DNA of 5,933 bases. It comes from an uncultured Clostridia bacterium (GTDB lineage Bacteria; Bacillota; Clostridia; Oscillospirales; CAG-272). A model generated the notes under the pieces. The model was not told the DNA's origin, searched no databases, and worked only from the letters and a program-made list of their open reading frames with translations. The stretch covers positions 1-5,933 of the forward strand of contig CALGCW010000218.1 of the NCBI GenBank assembly GCA_937884385.1, given 5' to 3'. Below are positions 1 to 5,571 of the stretch, piece after piece. Position 1 is the first letter of the stretch. Every line of letters begins with the position of its first letter. The position numbers were made by a program, and so were the translations under genes.

Positions 1-97
1 CCCAACCAGCACGACGCAATGCATCGCGCGCAAAAAAAGGCAAATCCAATGCCCCAGCAACCAAGACTATTTTTTTATCCTTGTTTTTATTGCGCAT
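1..97 (-). CDS. Start of an LpxI-like protein (UDP-2,3-diacylglucosamine pyrophosphatase family), partial
   Basis: An open frame on the minus strand starts with ATG at 97-95 and runs off the left edge after 32 codons. The peptide begins MRNKNKDKKIVLVAGALDLP and continues FFARDALRRAGW. The pattern of a short basic start, a beta-strand ending in AG, then a loop with LP and a helix ending in AG, resembles the N-terminus of LpxI (DUF1009). LpxI hydrolyses UDP-2,3-diacylglucosamine to lipid X on the cytoplasmic side in lipid A synthesis and is found in alphaproteobacteria. That would fit the Gram-negative neighbour at 185. No clear Shine-Dalgarno precedes the ATG, and the frame stays open upstream without another ATG. 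In many alphaproteobacteria lpxI sits inside an lpx operon rather than first after a divergent promoter, so this context would be unusual. With only 32 residues, another Rossmann-like family cannot be excluded. Confidence 0.5.
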   Translation of the reverse strand, partial: MRNKNKDKKIVLVAGALDLPFFARDALRRAGW

Positions 98-117
98 GTC
101 TATATCGTACGAATAAA

Positions 118-165
118 TCAGACTGGAATCAAGTCGCAATTTATGATAAAATTTTATTTGATAAT
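118..165 (+). promoter_or_regulatory. Candidate promoter region between divergent genes
   Basis: The 87 bp between the divergent starts at 97 and 185 must contain the promoter of the outer-membrane gene. Three -10-like hexamers lie in an AT-rich stretch: TATGAT at 142-147, TAAAAT at 147-152 and GATAAT at 160-165. None has a convincing -35 at 16-18 bp, so the exact promoter cannot be chosen. Confidence 0.25.
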
Positions 166-184
166 AGTAAACGGGCAGATAAAC

Positions 185-913
185 ATGAAAAAAATATCAG
201 TTCTGGCAATATTAATGGCAACAATGGACGCCAATGCCACAACCTATAATGCAGAAAAATTTCGCAACGAAATCTTGGCTGGGATTGACGTCGTTGGGGC
301 AAATCCACATGTCGAAGTGATTGCACTTGAAAATTACAACGCAAAATATGACGAATACGAACTGTATATACCAACATCTATGTATGTGCGTATGGGTGGT
401 GGGCTGAATCTGGGATTTGCAACAGATAAGGCACAGTATAATGGTGAAAAATACGAAAGTAATGGCAGTTATACAACGCAAATTGGATTGGGCTGGAATT
501 TACTTTCGTTCCTGCGTGCCGAAATTGATTTCCAAGAATCTACATTTAAATTTTCTGATTTGAATTCATGTCGGGCAACATATCATACAATCGGCGCAAT
601 GTTGTATGTTGATTTAATACCCCGGTATACACAAAACAGCAATACCGCAAAAAGACGCATATTTGTCCCGTTCATAGGCGCCGGCGCAGGTATTGGGGCA
701 TATGAATTCCAGGGCGCCGATGGCGCACATGGATTTGTTGCATCGGCCCCACGTGCAACACTGGGATTTAACATCATGATTACAGACCTGATTGGTATCG
801 ATATTGCTTATCAATACCAAACTATGATTGGCAATGGATTTGGTTGGGGCACGCATGAAAACAGCAATAATAATATCAGCAATATCATGGCATCTTTCCG
901 GGTTAATTTCTAA
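185..913 (+). CDS. Outer-membrane beta-barrel protein with signal peptide
   Basis: A 242-residue protein predicted to be exported and inserted in the outer membrane of a Gram-negative cell. Residues 1-18 (MKKISVLAILMATMDANA) form a short Sec signal peptide with an ANA signal peptidase I site, leaving a ~224-residue mature chain. That suits an eight-stranded barrel of the OMP_b-brl/surface-antigen type. The body shows alternating strand patterns and glycine-rich strand turns. A typical segment is VPFIGAGAGIGAYEF near residues 160-174. The chain ends in NF, the C-terminal Phe recognised by the BAM machinery. ATG 185 was chosen over the in-frame ATG at 143 because only the later start gives a proper signal peptide. 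The ribosome site is weak. There is a single Cys in the body. The ligand or function cannot be read from sequence. A second exported protein starts 15 bp downstream, so this may have been an operon of surface proteins. Confidence 0.85.
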   Translation: MKKISVLAILMATMDANATTYNAEKFRNEILAGIDVVGANPHVEVIALENYNAKYDEYELYIPTSMYVRMGGGLNLGFATDKAQYNGEKYESNGSYTTQIGLGWNLLSFLRAEIDFQESTFKFSDLNSCRATYHTIGAMLYVDLIPRYTQNSNTAKRRIFVPFIGAGAGIGAYEFQGADGAHGFVASAPRATLGFNIMITDLIGIDIAYQYQTMIGNGFGWGTHENSNNNISNIMASFRVNF

Positions 914-1136
914 TGGGGGTATGGAATATGAATAAAAAGATTTTGTTTTCAGTATTTGCTTTAACGCTTTGTTTTTCTGTTTCTTCAAAATTAGCACCTA
1001 AGTTTAAATATTCTTCTTTTGAAACGCCCGTTTTACCTGCCATAAATTCAGGGGTAAAACCTTCAATTTCACGGAGTTCGCGTATACGCCCCGCCATTTC
1101 CTTGATTTTTAAATCAAGTTCGCTGTTTCCTTTCAT
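903..1136 (-). CDS. XRE-family (possibly HTH-cupin) regulator, N-terminal part only, truncated
   Basis: The frame starts at ATG 1136 with an AAAGGAG ribosome site 8 nt upstream. It opens with ELDLKIKEMAGRIRELREIE at residues 6-25, then GFTPEFMAGKTGVSKEEYLN. This is the Cro/C1-type helix-turn-helix start seen in Clostridia regulators that usually carry a C-terminal cupin and total roughly 180 residues. Helices 1-3 of the HTH are visible up to about residue 46 (near 998). From there the family would continue with a charged turn and helices 4-5. Instead the frame reads the antisense of a signal-peptide gene down to 903. Only about 1000-1136 is therefore likely to be native coding sequence. The gene lies 23 bp after the receiver-like gene at 1160-1546 with no terminator between them, so the two were probably co-transcribed. 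The cupin is inferred from family resemblance and is not present here. Confidence 0.6.
   Translation of the reverse strand: MKGNSELDLKIKEMAGRIRELREIEGFTPEFMAGKTGVSKEEYLNLGANFEETEKQSVKANTENKIFLFIFHTPIRN
928..999 (+). CDS. Truncated start of a second exported protein (signal peptide only)
   Basis: ATG 928 lies 15 bp after the barrel gene's stop. It encodes MNKKILFSVFALTLCFSVSS, a textbook signal peptide: basic N-region, long hydrophobic core and small residues near the expected cleavage site. An in-frame ATG at 913 overlaps the previous stop, but 928 gives the better signal peptide, with a weak GGGGG/GGA ribosome site ahead of it. After about residue 22 the frame is simply the antisense of the XRE regulator gene and shows no exported-protein character, although it stays open to 1227. 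The gene therefore appears to have lost everything beyond the signal peptide at the join near 985-1003. The intact protein was probably another envelope protein of the same Gram-negative organism. Confidence 0.5.
985..1003. other. Probable join between unrelated DNAs (left junction)
   Basis: Two genes pointing at each other both lose their identity within this stretch. The signal-peptide gene from the left stops making sense after about residue 22, and the XRE regulator from the right stops matching its family after about residue 46. Base composition and gene style change at the same place. No insertion sequence, inverted repeat or tRNA is visible here. The exact base cannot be fixed by eye. 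Confidence 0.6.
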
Positions 1137-1159
1137 TACCTTTTCTCCTTTAGAGTTTT

Positions 1160-1546
1160 TTACATTGCCGTCAGAGCAGCCACGAGATAGCGCGAGCCGA
1201 CCGACGAATAGAAGAAGTTGTCGATAAGACCGTCCTTCTTCGCTTGCATGACCTCACGGGCGAGGTCGGGAGCGGAGTTCTCATCGCATAGGAACACGAT
1301 CTTGCAGTTTGGCGTATTTGCTCTGACCGCTTTTGCTTCGGCAAGTCGGGTCTTCAAGTCCGTGGCTTTGCCAAAGGCAACCTCGGAGAGCAAAATCTCC
1401 GGCTGCATTGCTTCGCATTCTCTGATCACCTCGTCATCACGAGAGAACAGAAGCTTGTAGGGTTGAAAATCACCCGCTTTTTTAAGGCTATGGATGATCG
1501 CCTCAGCTACAAAATCATTCCGAATGCTGATAATGATATCTCGCAT
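1160..1546 (-). CDS. Stand-alone degenerate receiver-like protein (pseudo-receiver)
   Basis: This 128-residue protein has the length and strand/helix rhythm of a CheY-like receiver but no output domain. Beta-1 is DIIISI (3-8), beta-3 PEILLSEV (49-56), beta-4 CKIVFLCDE (81-89) and the beta-5 region LIDNFFYSS (107-115). Aligned with the receiver pattern, the phospho-acceptor Asp is Ser54. The beta-4 Thr/Ser is Cys87, the beta-5 Lys is Ser, and the acidic pair after beta-1 is reduced to N10-D11. Phosphorylation in the usual way therefore looks impossible. The protein more likely works by binding a partner or as a phosphorylation-independent switch. ATG 1546 has AGGAGG 10 nt upstream; an out-of-frame ATG 4 nt earlier leads only to a short frame. 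The gene lies downstream of the two-component operon but behind its terminator, with its own upstream region, and runs into the XRE regulator gene. The receiver assignment comes from pattern matching by eye. Confidence 0.6.
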   Translation of the reverse strand: MRDIIISIRNDFVAEAIIHSLKKAGDFQPYKLLFSRDDEVIRECEAMQPEILLSEVAFGKATDLKTRLAEAKAVRANTPNCKIVFLCDENSAPDLAREVMQAKKDGLIDNFFYSSVGSRYLVAALTAM

Positions 1547-1647
1547 TCATATCAAACCTCCTTTGCGATAAATTTGCAAATTTCCACGGGTGAGGTGGGC
1601 TGTTTTACGTGCGTTCGCACACGCGCCCGAATACACCTATGGCAGTT

Positions 1648-1667
1648 TACACTAATAGTGTATCATA
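1648..1667 (-). promoter_or_regulatory. 15-bp perfect dyad with overlapping -10-like hexamer
   Basis: TACACTAATAGTGTA at 1648-1662 is a perfect palindrome with 7-bp arms around one central base, the form of a dimeric repressor site. On the minus strand it directly abuts TATGAT (1667-1662), a good -10 hexamer, about 115 bp upstream of the receiver-like gene's start. The -35 region is poor (TGATGA at 1690-1685 with 17-bp spacing). The arrangement suggests a regulated promoter whose start overlaps an operator. The XRE regulator of the same unit is one possible binder, but that is inference. Confidence 0.45.
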
Positions 1668-1749
1668 CTTTTAAATTTTCCACATCATCATAAATGATGA
1701 GGAAAGGCACTTTTTTTCAAAAAAATTTAAGTTTTTTTCGGTTTTTTGC

Positions 1750-1785
1750 AAAAAAAAGAGTGCCGCCACACCTGTGACAGCACTC
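1750..1785 (-). terminator. Strong intrinsic terminator of the two-component operon
   Basis: Read on the minus strand, a 12-bp stem (outer GAGTGC/GCACTC, inner pairs including two G-U wobbles) closes a four-base loop. It is followed directly by eight T residues (1757-1750). It begins 16 bp after the stop of the response regulator gene, exactly where the operon should end. It separates the operon from the receiver-like gene transcribed in the same direction. Confidence 0.9.
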
Positions 1786-1801
1786 GTTTTGCTATTCAAT
1801 T

Positions 1802-2446
1802 TCAGATTTCATCTTCCTTCGGCTCGACGATGACAAAGCCTGCATCACGGACTCTGACCGCCAATGCTGTACGGCTTCGGATACCGGTTTTATCCATCAT
1901 CACACGAAGGTGGGTTCTGACGGTATTGATGGAAACGCCAAGCTCCTCTGCGATGTCCTGATCTCGCTCGCCTGCTACGACAAGGCGCAAGACCTTCAGC
2001 TCGCTCTCGGTAAACTCAACCGAAAGTGCTGTGCCGATATTCAATGTAGGTGTGGTGTCGGGGAAAATACGCTCGCCTGCCATGGTTCTGTCAAGGAGTG
2101 TGAGGAATTCCTCTTGTACCACCGTCTTGTACCAAAAGCTATCAACGCCAACGGCTCTTGCTCTTGTAATATAGGAGTATTCGGGTTGGCTCGTGATAAC
2201 GATGATCTTGATATCGGGATATTTCTTCTTGATGACCTCGGCGGCATCGATGCCGTTGGCATTCATCGCCGTGCAGACGTCCATCAGAATGAGGTCAACC
2301 TTTCGGTTAGCGACCGATGCTTCCGCAAGAGCTGCAGATATGAGCGTACCGGCGAACTCGTAGTTTTCACTCTGTGAAATGAACATTCCGAGAAGCTGAC
2401 GGGCGAAGGGATCGTCGTCAACGATAAGTACCTTGTATTTATCCAT
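1802..2446 (-). CDS. NarL/FixJ-family response regulator
   Basis: A 214-residue cytoplasmic transcription regulator of standard length. The receiver (about 4-125) has all key residues: acidic pocket D10-D12 in VLIVDDD, phospho-acceptor D56 in LILMD, switch T85 and conserved K107 in WYK. A LuxR-type helix-turn-helix (about 146-205) contains FTESELKVLRLV, the DIAEELGVS recognition lead-in and the NTVRTHLRVMMDKTG recognition helix region. Phosphorylation should drive dimerisation and DNA binding. ATG 2446 overlaps the end of the kinase gene by 8 nt, and AGGAGG lies 8 nt upstream inside the kinase gene. The partner is almost certainly the kinase at 2439-3728, whose dimerisation domain is of the HisKA_3 type that pairs with this regulator family. 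Its DNA targets are unknown; the symmetric repeat around the operon promoter is one candidate. Confidence 0.93.
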   Translation of the reverse strand: MDKYKVLIVDDDPFARQLLGMFISQSENYEFAGTLISAALAEASVANRKVDLILMDVCTAMNANGIDAAEVIKKKYPDIKIIVITSQPEYSYITRARAVGVDSFWYKTVVQEEFLTLLDRTMAGERIFPDTTPTLNIGTALSVEFTESELKVLRLVVAGERDQDIAEELGVSINTVRTHLRVMMDKTGIRSRTALAVRVRDAGFVIVEPKEDEI

Positions 2447-3728
2447 TTTGGTTGCCTCCTTCCTTGGGAAGTGTAATTATAAGCGAAAATCTCGGTGTGG
2501 ATTTTACTACCATAGAGCCACCGAGTCTTGTTGCTCTGTGACGAAGAGAGGAAAGACCGCCACCCTCGACGATATCGCCCTTGGGGAGCGCACCATCATT
2601 TTCATAGGTGATGGAGATCTCGTTTTCGGTTTCTCGCGCCGTGATATAGAGTGTTTTTGCATCTGCGTGGCGAACACCGTTGACGAGGCATTCCACCGCC
2701 GCCATGAGACACAGAGCGGTTTGCTTTTTATCGCTCGAAAGCTCTCCCGAAAGCTCGACCTTTACACCTGCACTACGGGCAGAGTCAAGGAAGTCGGAAA
2801 GGAGCATATCCTCGTCGGTGTAGCTCGCTTCACGAATGAGCATTGCCACGTTCTTTTTCCATATGAAGATGGGGGCATCGGAGCTGTCCGTTTCGTTAAG
2901 AACGTATCTTCTTGTGATGAGAAGTGCCTGACCAAGCTCACGGTGTATTTCGGCTTTGATATCGACACGCTCTTTGGCTCTTGTCAGCTCATCCACCTGC
3001 TCACCGTATTCACGGAGTCGCTTATTGATAACAGAAAGCTCTGCAATGCGGATTTTCAGTTCTTGGTTGATGTCCGAGAGGTCGGTGGTATCTGCCGCAA
3101 CGAGCTGTATCACATCTTCAAGCTCGGCACGTGAGAACGTCCACACTTTGCCATCGGTAAGACGGAACGAGGGATGCTCACCTGATGAAATTCTTTCGAT
3201 TTCGGGTAATACCTCGCCCTCTGTGAGTATCTCCCAAAAGAGCTTTGCGTTCTGCAGATCTCTGCCCACGATCTTGAAGCAGAGGCCTTCCATCGTGTTG
3301 TTGACAAGCACGGTCTTTCCGTTTTCTCGGTAGAAGCAAAGACCTGTCGGGAGCTTGTCAAGGCTCTCCTTGATGGATGCACGGGAGAGGTTTGTTTTTC
3401 TGAATTTGAGGTCGGACAGATATGCGAATACAAGGTAGCCGAAGCTTACAAGAAGTAGCAAAATGCAAACAATAATAGGCATTTCGCACACATTTTTCAC
3501 GATTTCCGGCAATTCACGGGAGAATTTTGTGGCTCTTGCTTCGGTTGCGAACATCACGCAGAAGAAGGTATTTACCGCCATAACGACAGGCAGAAGAACC
3601 TTTGCGTGAAGAAGTTGCTTTCTCTTTACGAGTCTGATAAAGAGCACGACGGCGGTGTTAGCGCAGACGAACAGAAGCGTCATCAGAAGCGCACGGAGTG
3701 GGATATTGAGTCCGTAGTAGTTCATCAT
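2439..3728 (-). CDS. Membrane sensor histidine kinase (HisKA_3-like/HATPase_c) with PAS-like domain
   Basis: A 429-residue kinase. Three predicted membrane helices lie at about 9-34, 42-62 and 81-104. A PAS-like domain follows (about 118-215: LPTGLCFYRENGKTVLVNNT, a W/F strand near 196, ending DTTDLSDIN), then a charged coiled coil (about 218-255). The dimerisation helix carries AEIHRELGQALL with the phospho-acceptor at H262. The ATPase domain shows an N-box (AAVECLVNGVRHA, N350), a G1 box (ENDG, D378) and a G2 box (GGGLSSLRHRA from about 389). All elements needed for autophosphorylation are visible, but the residue after His is Arg rather than the usual Asp/Glu. Its ATG at 3728 overlaps the upstream TGA as ATGA, with GGAGG 9 nt ahead, so translation is probably coupled. 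A second ATG follows immediately. Cognate regulator: 1802-2446. The signal sensed is unknown. Confidence 0.9.
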   Translation of the reverse strand: MMNYYGLNIPLRALLMTLLFVCANTAVVLFIRLVKRKQLLHAKVLLPVVMAVNTFFCVMFATEARATKFSRELPEIVKNVCEMPIIVCILLLLVSFGYLVFAYLSDLKFRKTNLSRASIKESLDKLPTGLCFYRENGKTVLVNNTMEGLCFKIVGRDLQNAKLFWEILTEGEVLPEIERISSGEHPSFRLTDGKVWTFSRAELEDVIQLVAADTTDLSDINQELKIRIAELSVINKRLREYGEQVDELTRAKERVDIKAEIHRELGQALLITRRYVLNETDSSDAPIFIWKKNVAMLIREASYTDEDMLLSDFLDSARSAGVKVELSGELSSDKKQTALCLMAAVECLVNGVRHADAKTLYITARETENEISITYENDGALPKGDIVEGGGLSSLRHRATRLGGSMVVKSTPRFSLIITLPKEGGNQNG

Positions 3729-5380
3729 CTGCCGTCACCTCCCATCACAAGGTCAACGTAGACGTCGTTTTCCTCAAATTCAATGGAAAGCTCGCCGCAG
3801 GCGACGAGCTTCGCAAGTGCATCTTCGGCGTTTCCGTTCACTCCAAGCTGCAAGGAAAGCACAAGCTTTTCGTTCTTCAAGGTAAGTCGGATAAACATTG
3901 CCGAGAGGATATCCATGGTGGATTCCACTACTTGCTCGTAGAGGTCATAGACTCTGATAGCATAAGCAAAGGGAATGTTGCCCTCGCCCTTGACGGTGAG
4001 TGCGATATCCGCACCGAGAAGTCGCAGGTTTTCGCCTGACTCACGAAGCGCGTTTTCAAGCTCTCGCAGGGGGATATTTTCGTTTTCATTGCCGAGCAGA
4101 AGAAGGTTGCCTCGGCGTTTTACATATGAACCGATAACGGCAACACGGGAGAGATTTTCTTTTACGTTCTCTCCTTTTTCTGCTTTATCAAGAAGGCTTG
4201 CAAGTATATCGAGCTGAGGCTTTACTTCACGTGCAATCGTATCATAAAGGGTGTTTTGTTCCTCTGCCTTTGCTTGCTTTTCCTTGATCTCGTTTTCAGC
4301 TTGGATGAGGTCGACTTCTTCGGCGAGTCTTGCGCGAACATCGTCGAGATCTTCTCGCTGACGGTTCAGCTCTGCCACATCATTCTGCCATACCACTCTG
4401 CCTGCGGTAATAGGCGCGGAGCAAAGCACGGTATCGCCAAGACTTACGGGAGCTTCTGCCGATGCTCTCATCGCTTCCTCGGATACGGGCAATGCACCGC
4501 CCGAAGTATATCTTGCCTGATAGTCCTCGTCAATGATAATAACGGGAACGGTGGTTTCGACAAACAGCTCCTTGTGTCCTTTGTTCGTGGGGATAAGTCC
4601 TGTTTGAATAGCAGTTTCAAGGAGTGTGCCGATAATAATACAGTCGATTACGGTGAGGTCGCCGTCTATCAGACCTGCGGTATAAAGTATCCAAAAGGCA
4701 ACGGCAACGATGGCAACAACGAGAGGTATTTTCTGAACGCTCTTTGCTCCGGGAAGTCTTGACTTGTAGATCAAGATAATAACGAATGCGAGTGTGAGTG
4801 AAATGTACCACGCCATCGAAATCCAATAAAGGATGCCGTAGGTGTAATCGGAGTTGAAGTTCTCAATTCCGTTCGGGAATGCGAACATAAGGTTATGCAG
4901 GTCGTTTGTGAGTACACCGACGAGCAGAAGGAACACAGGTATATAGAACAGATACACCCATTTCGGCAATCTGTAATCATCGGGCTTTCTTATATACTGT
5001 GCCACAAATATGCCGTTTAAGGGAATGAGAAGCATCGGCACGTAGTAGCAGTACCAAAGGTATCGCGCGAGTGTTTCTGTGTTGTTCGGGAAGAACTCAT
5101 ATTTTGCAGTTTTGGTAACGATCCACACGAGCATCAGAACACCGACCGACAGCACAAAGGCACGTGCCTGCTTGTTGGTGATGCGCTGGTAGACCGAAAC
5201 CGTCCAAACAAGGGCGAGTGAGAGATGTATCACACCGCGCAGATAGATAAGGAGCGTAGCCAAAGCCAATGACTCCATATCGTTTATCATAAGGCGCAAG
5301 GCTCTTGCGACGATAATCAAAATTGCCGTAATCAAAATGCCTGCGAATAATTTTTTATTCTTCTTTATTGTATTTATCAC
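3725..5380 (-). CDS. 7TM-histidine-kinase-type membrane sensor lacking catalytic residues (pseudokinase)
   Basis: A 551-residue protein resembling Firmicute proteins with the histidine kinase N-terminal 7TM region. Eight hydrophobic helices span about 11-28, 38-64, 73-92, 104-130, 141-165, 181-205, 217-238 and 243-262. LTNDLHNLMF (157-166) is a typical loop of this family. A PAS-like segment follows (about 272-335, VPVIIIDEDYQARYTSGG), then a long coiled coil (about 334-376). IAREVKPQL (382-390) aligns with the IARELHD-x-L dimerisation motif but has Lys387 where His belongs and Pro388 where Asp belongs. The C-terminal ~90 residues have the position of an ATPase domain, but no N, G1 or G2 box is recognisable. 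The protein probably senses and signals by contact with the kinase encoded next. The start is GTG at 5380 with GGAGG 8 nt upstream. It is the first gene of the operon, under the promoter at 5418-5446. Confidence 0.85.
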   Translation of the reverse strand: MINTIKKNKKLFAGILITAILIIVARALRLMINDMESLALATLLIYLRGVIHLSLALVWTVSVYQRITNKQARAFVLSVGVLMLVWIVTKTAKYEFFPNNTETLARYLWYCYYVPMLLIPLNGIFVAQYIRKPDDYRLPKWVYLFYIPVFLLLVGVLTNDLHNLMFAFPNGIENFNSDYTYGILYWISMAWYISLTLAFVIILIYKSRLPGAKSVQKIPLVVAIVAVAFWILYTAGLIDGDLTVIDCIIIGTLLETAIQTGLIPTNKGHKELFVETTVPVIIIDEDYQARYTSGGALPVSEEAMRASAEAPVSLGDTVLCSAPITAGRVVWQNDVAELNRQREDLDDVRARLAEEVDLIQAENEIKEKQAKAEEQNTLYDTIAREVKPQLDILASLLDKAEKGENVKENLSRVAVIGSYVKRRGNLLLLGNENENIPLRELENALRESGENLRLLGADIALTVKGEGNIPFAYAIRVYDLYEQVVESTMDILSAMFIRLTLKNEKLVLSLQLGVNGNAEDALAKLVACGELSIEFEENDVYVDLVMGGDGR

Positions 5381-5407
5381 CCCGTCACCTCCCCTTCTTG
5401 GTATACC

Positions 5408-5440
5408 TATTCATAATATTATATCACATTTTCATGAATA
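5408..5440. promoter_or_regulatory. Inverted repeat flanking the operon's -10
   Basis: TATTCAT (5408-5414) and its exact complement ATGAATA (5434-5440) are separated by 19 bp, 26 bp centre to centre. They enclose the -10 element, and the right arm occupies the spacer next to the -35. Two half-sites so placed could bind a dimer and repress, or mark autoregulation by the operon's own regulator. AT-rich sequence makes chance occurrence possible. Confidence 0.3.
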
Positions 5441-5446
5441 ATTCAA
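5418..5446 (-). promoter_or_regulatory. Sigma-A type promoter of the three-gene operon
   Basis: On the minus strand TTGAAT (5446-5441) and a perfect TATAAT (5423-5418) are separated by exactly 17 bp, close to the housekeeping consensus. Transcription should start near 5410, about 30 bp before the GTG start codon at 5380, giving a short leader that carries GGGGAGGTGA. Firmicute-like spacing and ribosome site support the Clostridia assignment of this segment. Confidence 0.85.
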
Positions 5447-5490
5447 TACGTGTGGAGCTTTTCCTCGGCTGGAGTGAGACTAAACTTTAG

Positions 5491-5523
5491 AAAACGAAAA
5501 GGCGGTATGATTTCTCATACCGC
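5491..5523 (-). terminator. Intrinsic terminator of a gene no longer present
   Basis: A perfect 9-bp stem GCGGTATGA/TCATACCGC (5502-5523) closes a GAAA loop when read on the minus strand. It is followed by CTTTTCGTTTTC. It would end a minus-strand transcript coming from higher coordinates. The only gene there (5641-5916) already has its own hairpin and T-tract at 5578-5616. The terminator therefore probably belonged to a Clostridia gene lost at the right-hand join. Confidence 0.75.
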
Positions 5524-5544
5524 ACTGGTTACATTGTTTCAATG
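5524..5544. other. Probable right-hand join between unrelated DNAs
   Basis: Between the orphan terminator (ending 5523) and the dyad beginning about 5545, the sequence passes from Clostridia-style operon DNA to an AT-rich stretch with different gene style. No coding frame, mobile element or target-site repeat is visible. The position is an estimate and could lie anywhere up to about 5577. Confidence 0.4.
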
Positions 5545-5571
5545 CATGTCACGCTTACTTTTGCGTGCATG
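5545..5571. repeat. Hairpin-forming dyad without T-tract
   Basis: CATG-T-CACGC and GCGTGCATG form a 9-bp stem with one bulged base and an eight-base loop. With one G-A mismatch it extends to AAT/ATT at 5541-5543 and 5573-5575. Neither strand has a following T-tract, so it is not a standard terminator. It lies just beyond the probable terminator of the 91-residue gene. It could stabilise transcript ends, be an intergenic repeat element, or be incidental. Confidence 0.45.

Noticed and set aside
143..184. Upstream in-frame start for the outer-membrane protein
   Set aside because: The extra 14 residues would bury the signal peptide; ATG 185 gives a proper basic N-region and an ANA cleavage site.
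1101..1118. Perfect 8-bp inverted repeat inside the XRE gene start
   Set aside because: It lies in codons for LDLKIK, AT-rich residues well supported by family resemblance, so it is most simply explained by coding.
913..1227. Plus-strand 104-residue frame as one complete exported protein
   Set aside because: Only the first ~22 codons from 928 look like a protein; the rest is antisense to a convincing XRE start and the end of the receiver-like gene.
1677..1705. Hairpin TTTCC..TCATCA/TGATGA..GGAAA as a plus-strand terminator with the T7 at 1711
   Set aside because: No plus-strand gene precedes it to terminate, and a 3-nt bulge and 5-nt gap to the T run weaken it; it might instead be part of the minus-strand promoter region.
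1910..2377. Long plus-strand frame opposite the response regulator
   Set aside because: It is antisense to a protein with every receiver and HTH motif in place, and its product has no recognisable features.
2433..3134. 233-residue plus-strand frame opposite the kinase
   Set aside because: It is a shadow of the kinase ATPase and dimerisation domains, Cys-rich and featureless, without a ribosome site of its own.
4256..4762. 168-residue plus-strand frame opposite the 7TM sensor
   Set aside because: It is antisense to the coiled-coil and membrane segments of the real gene, and its composition is not protein-like.
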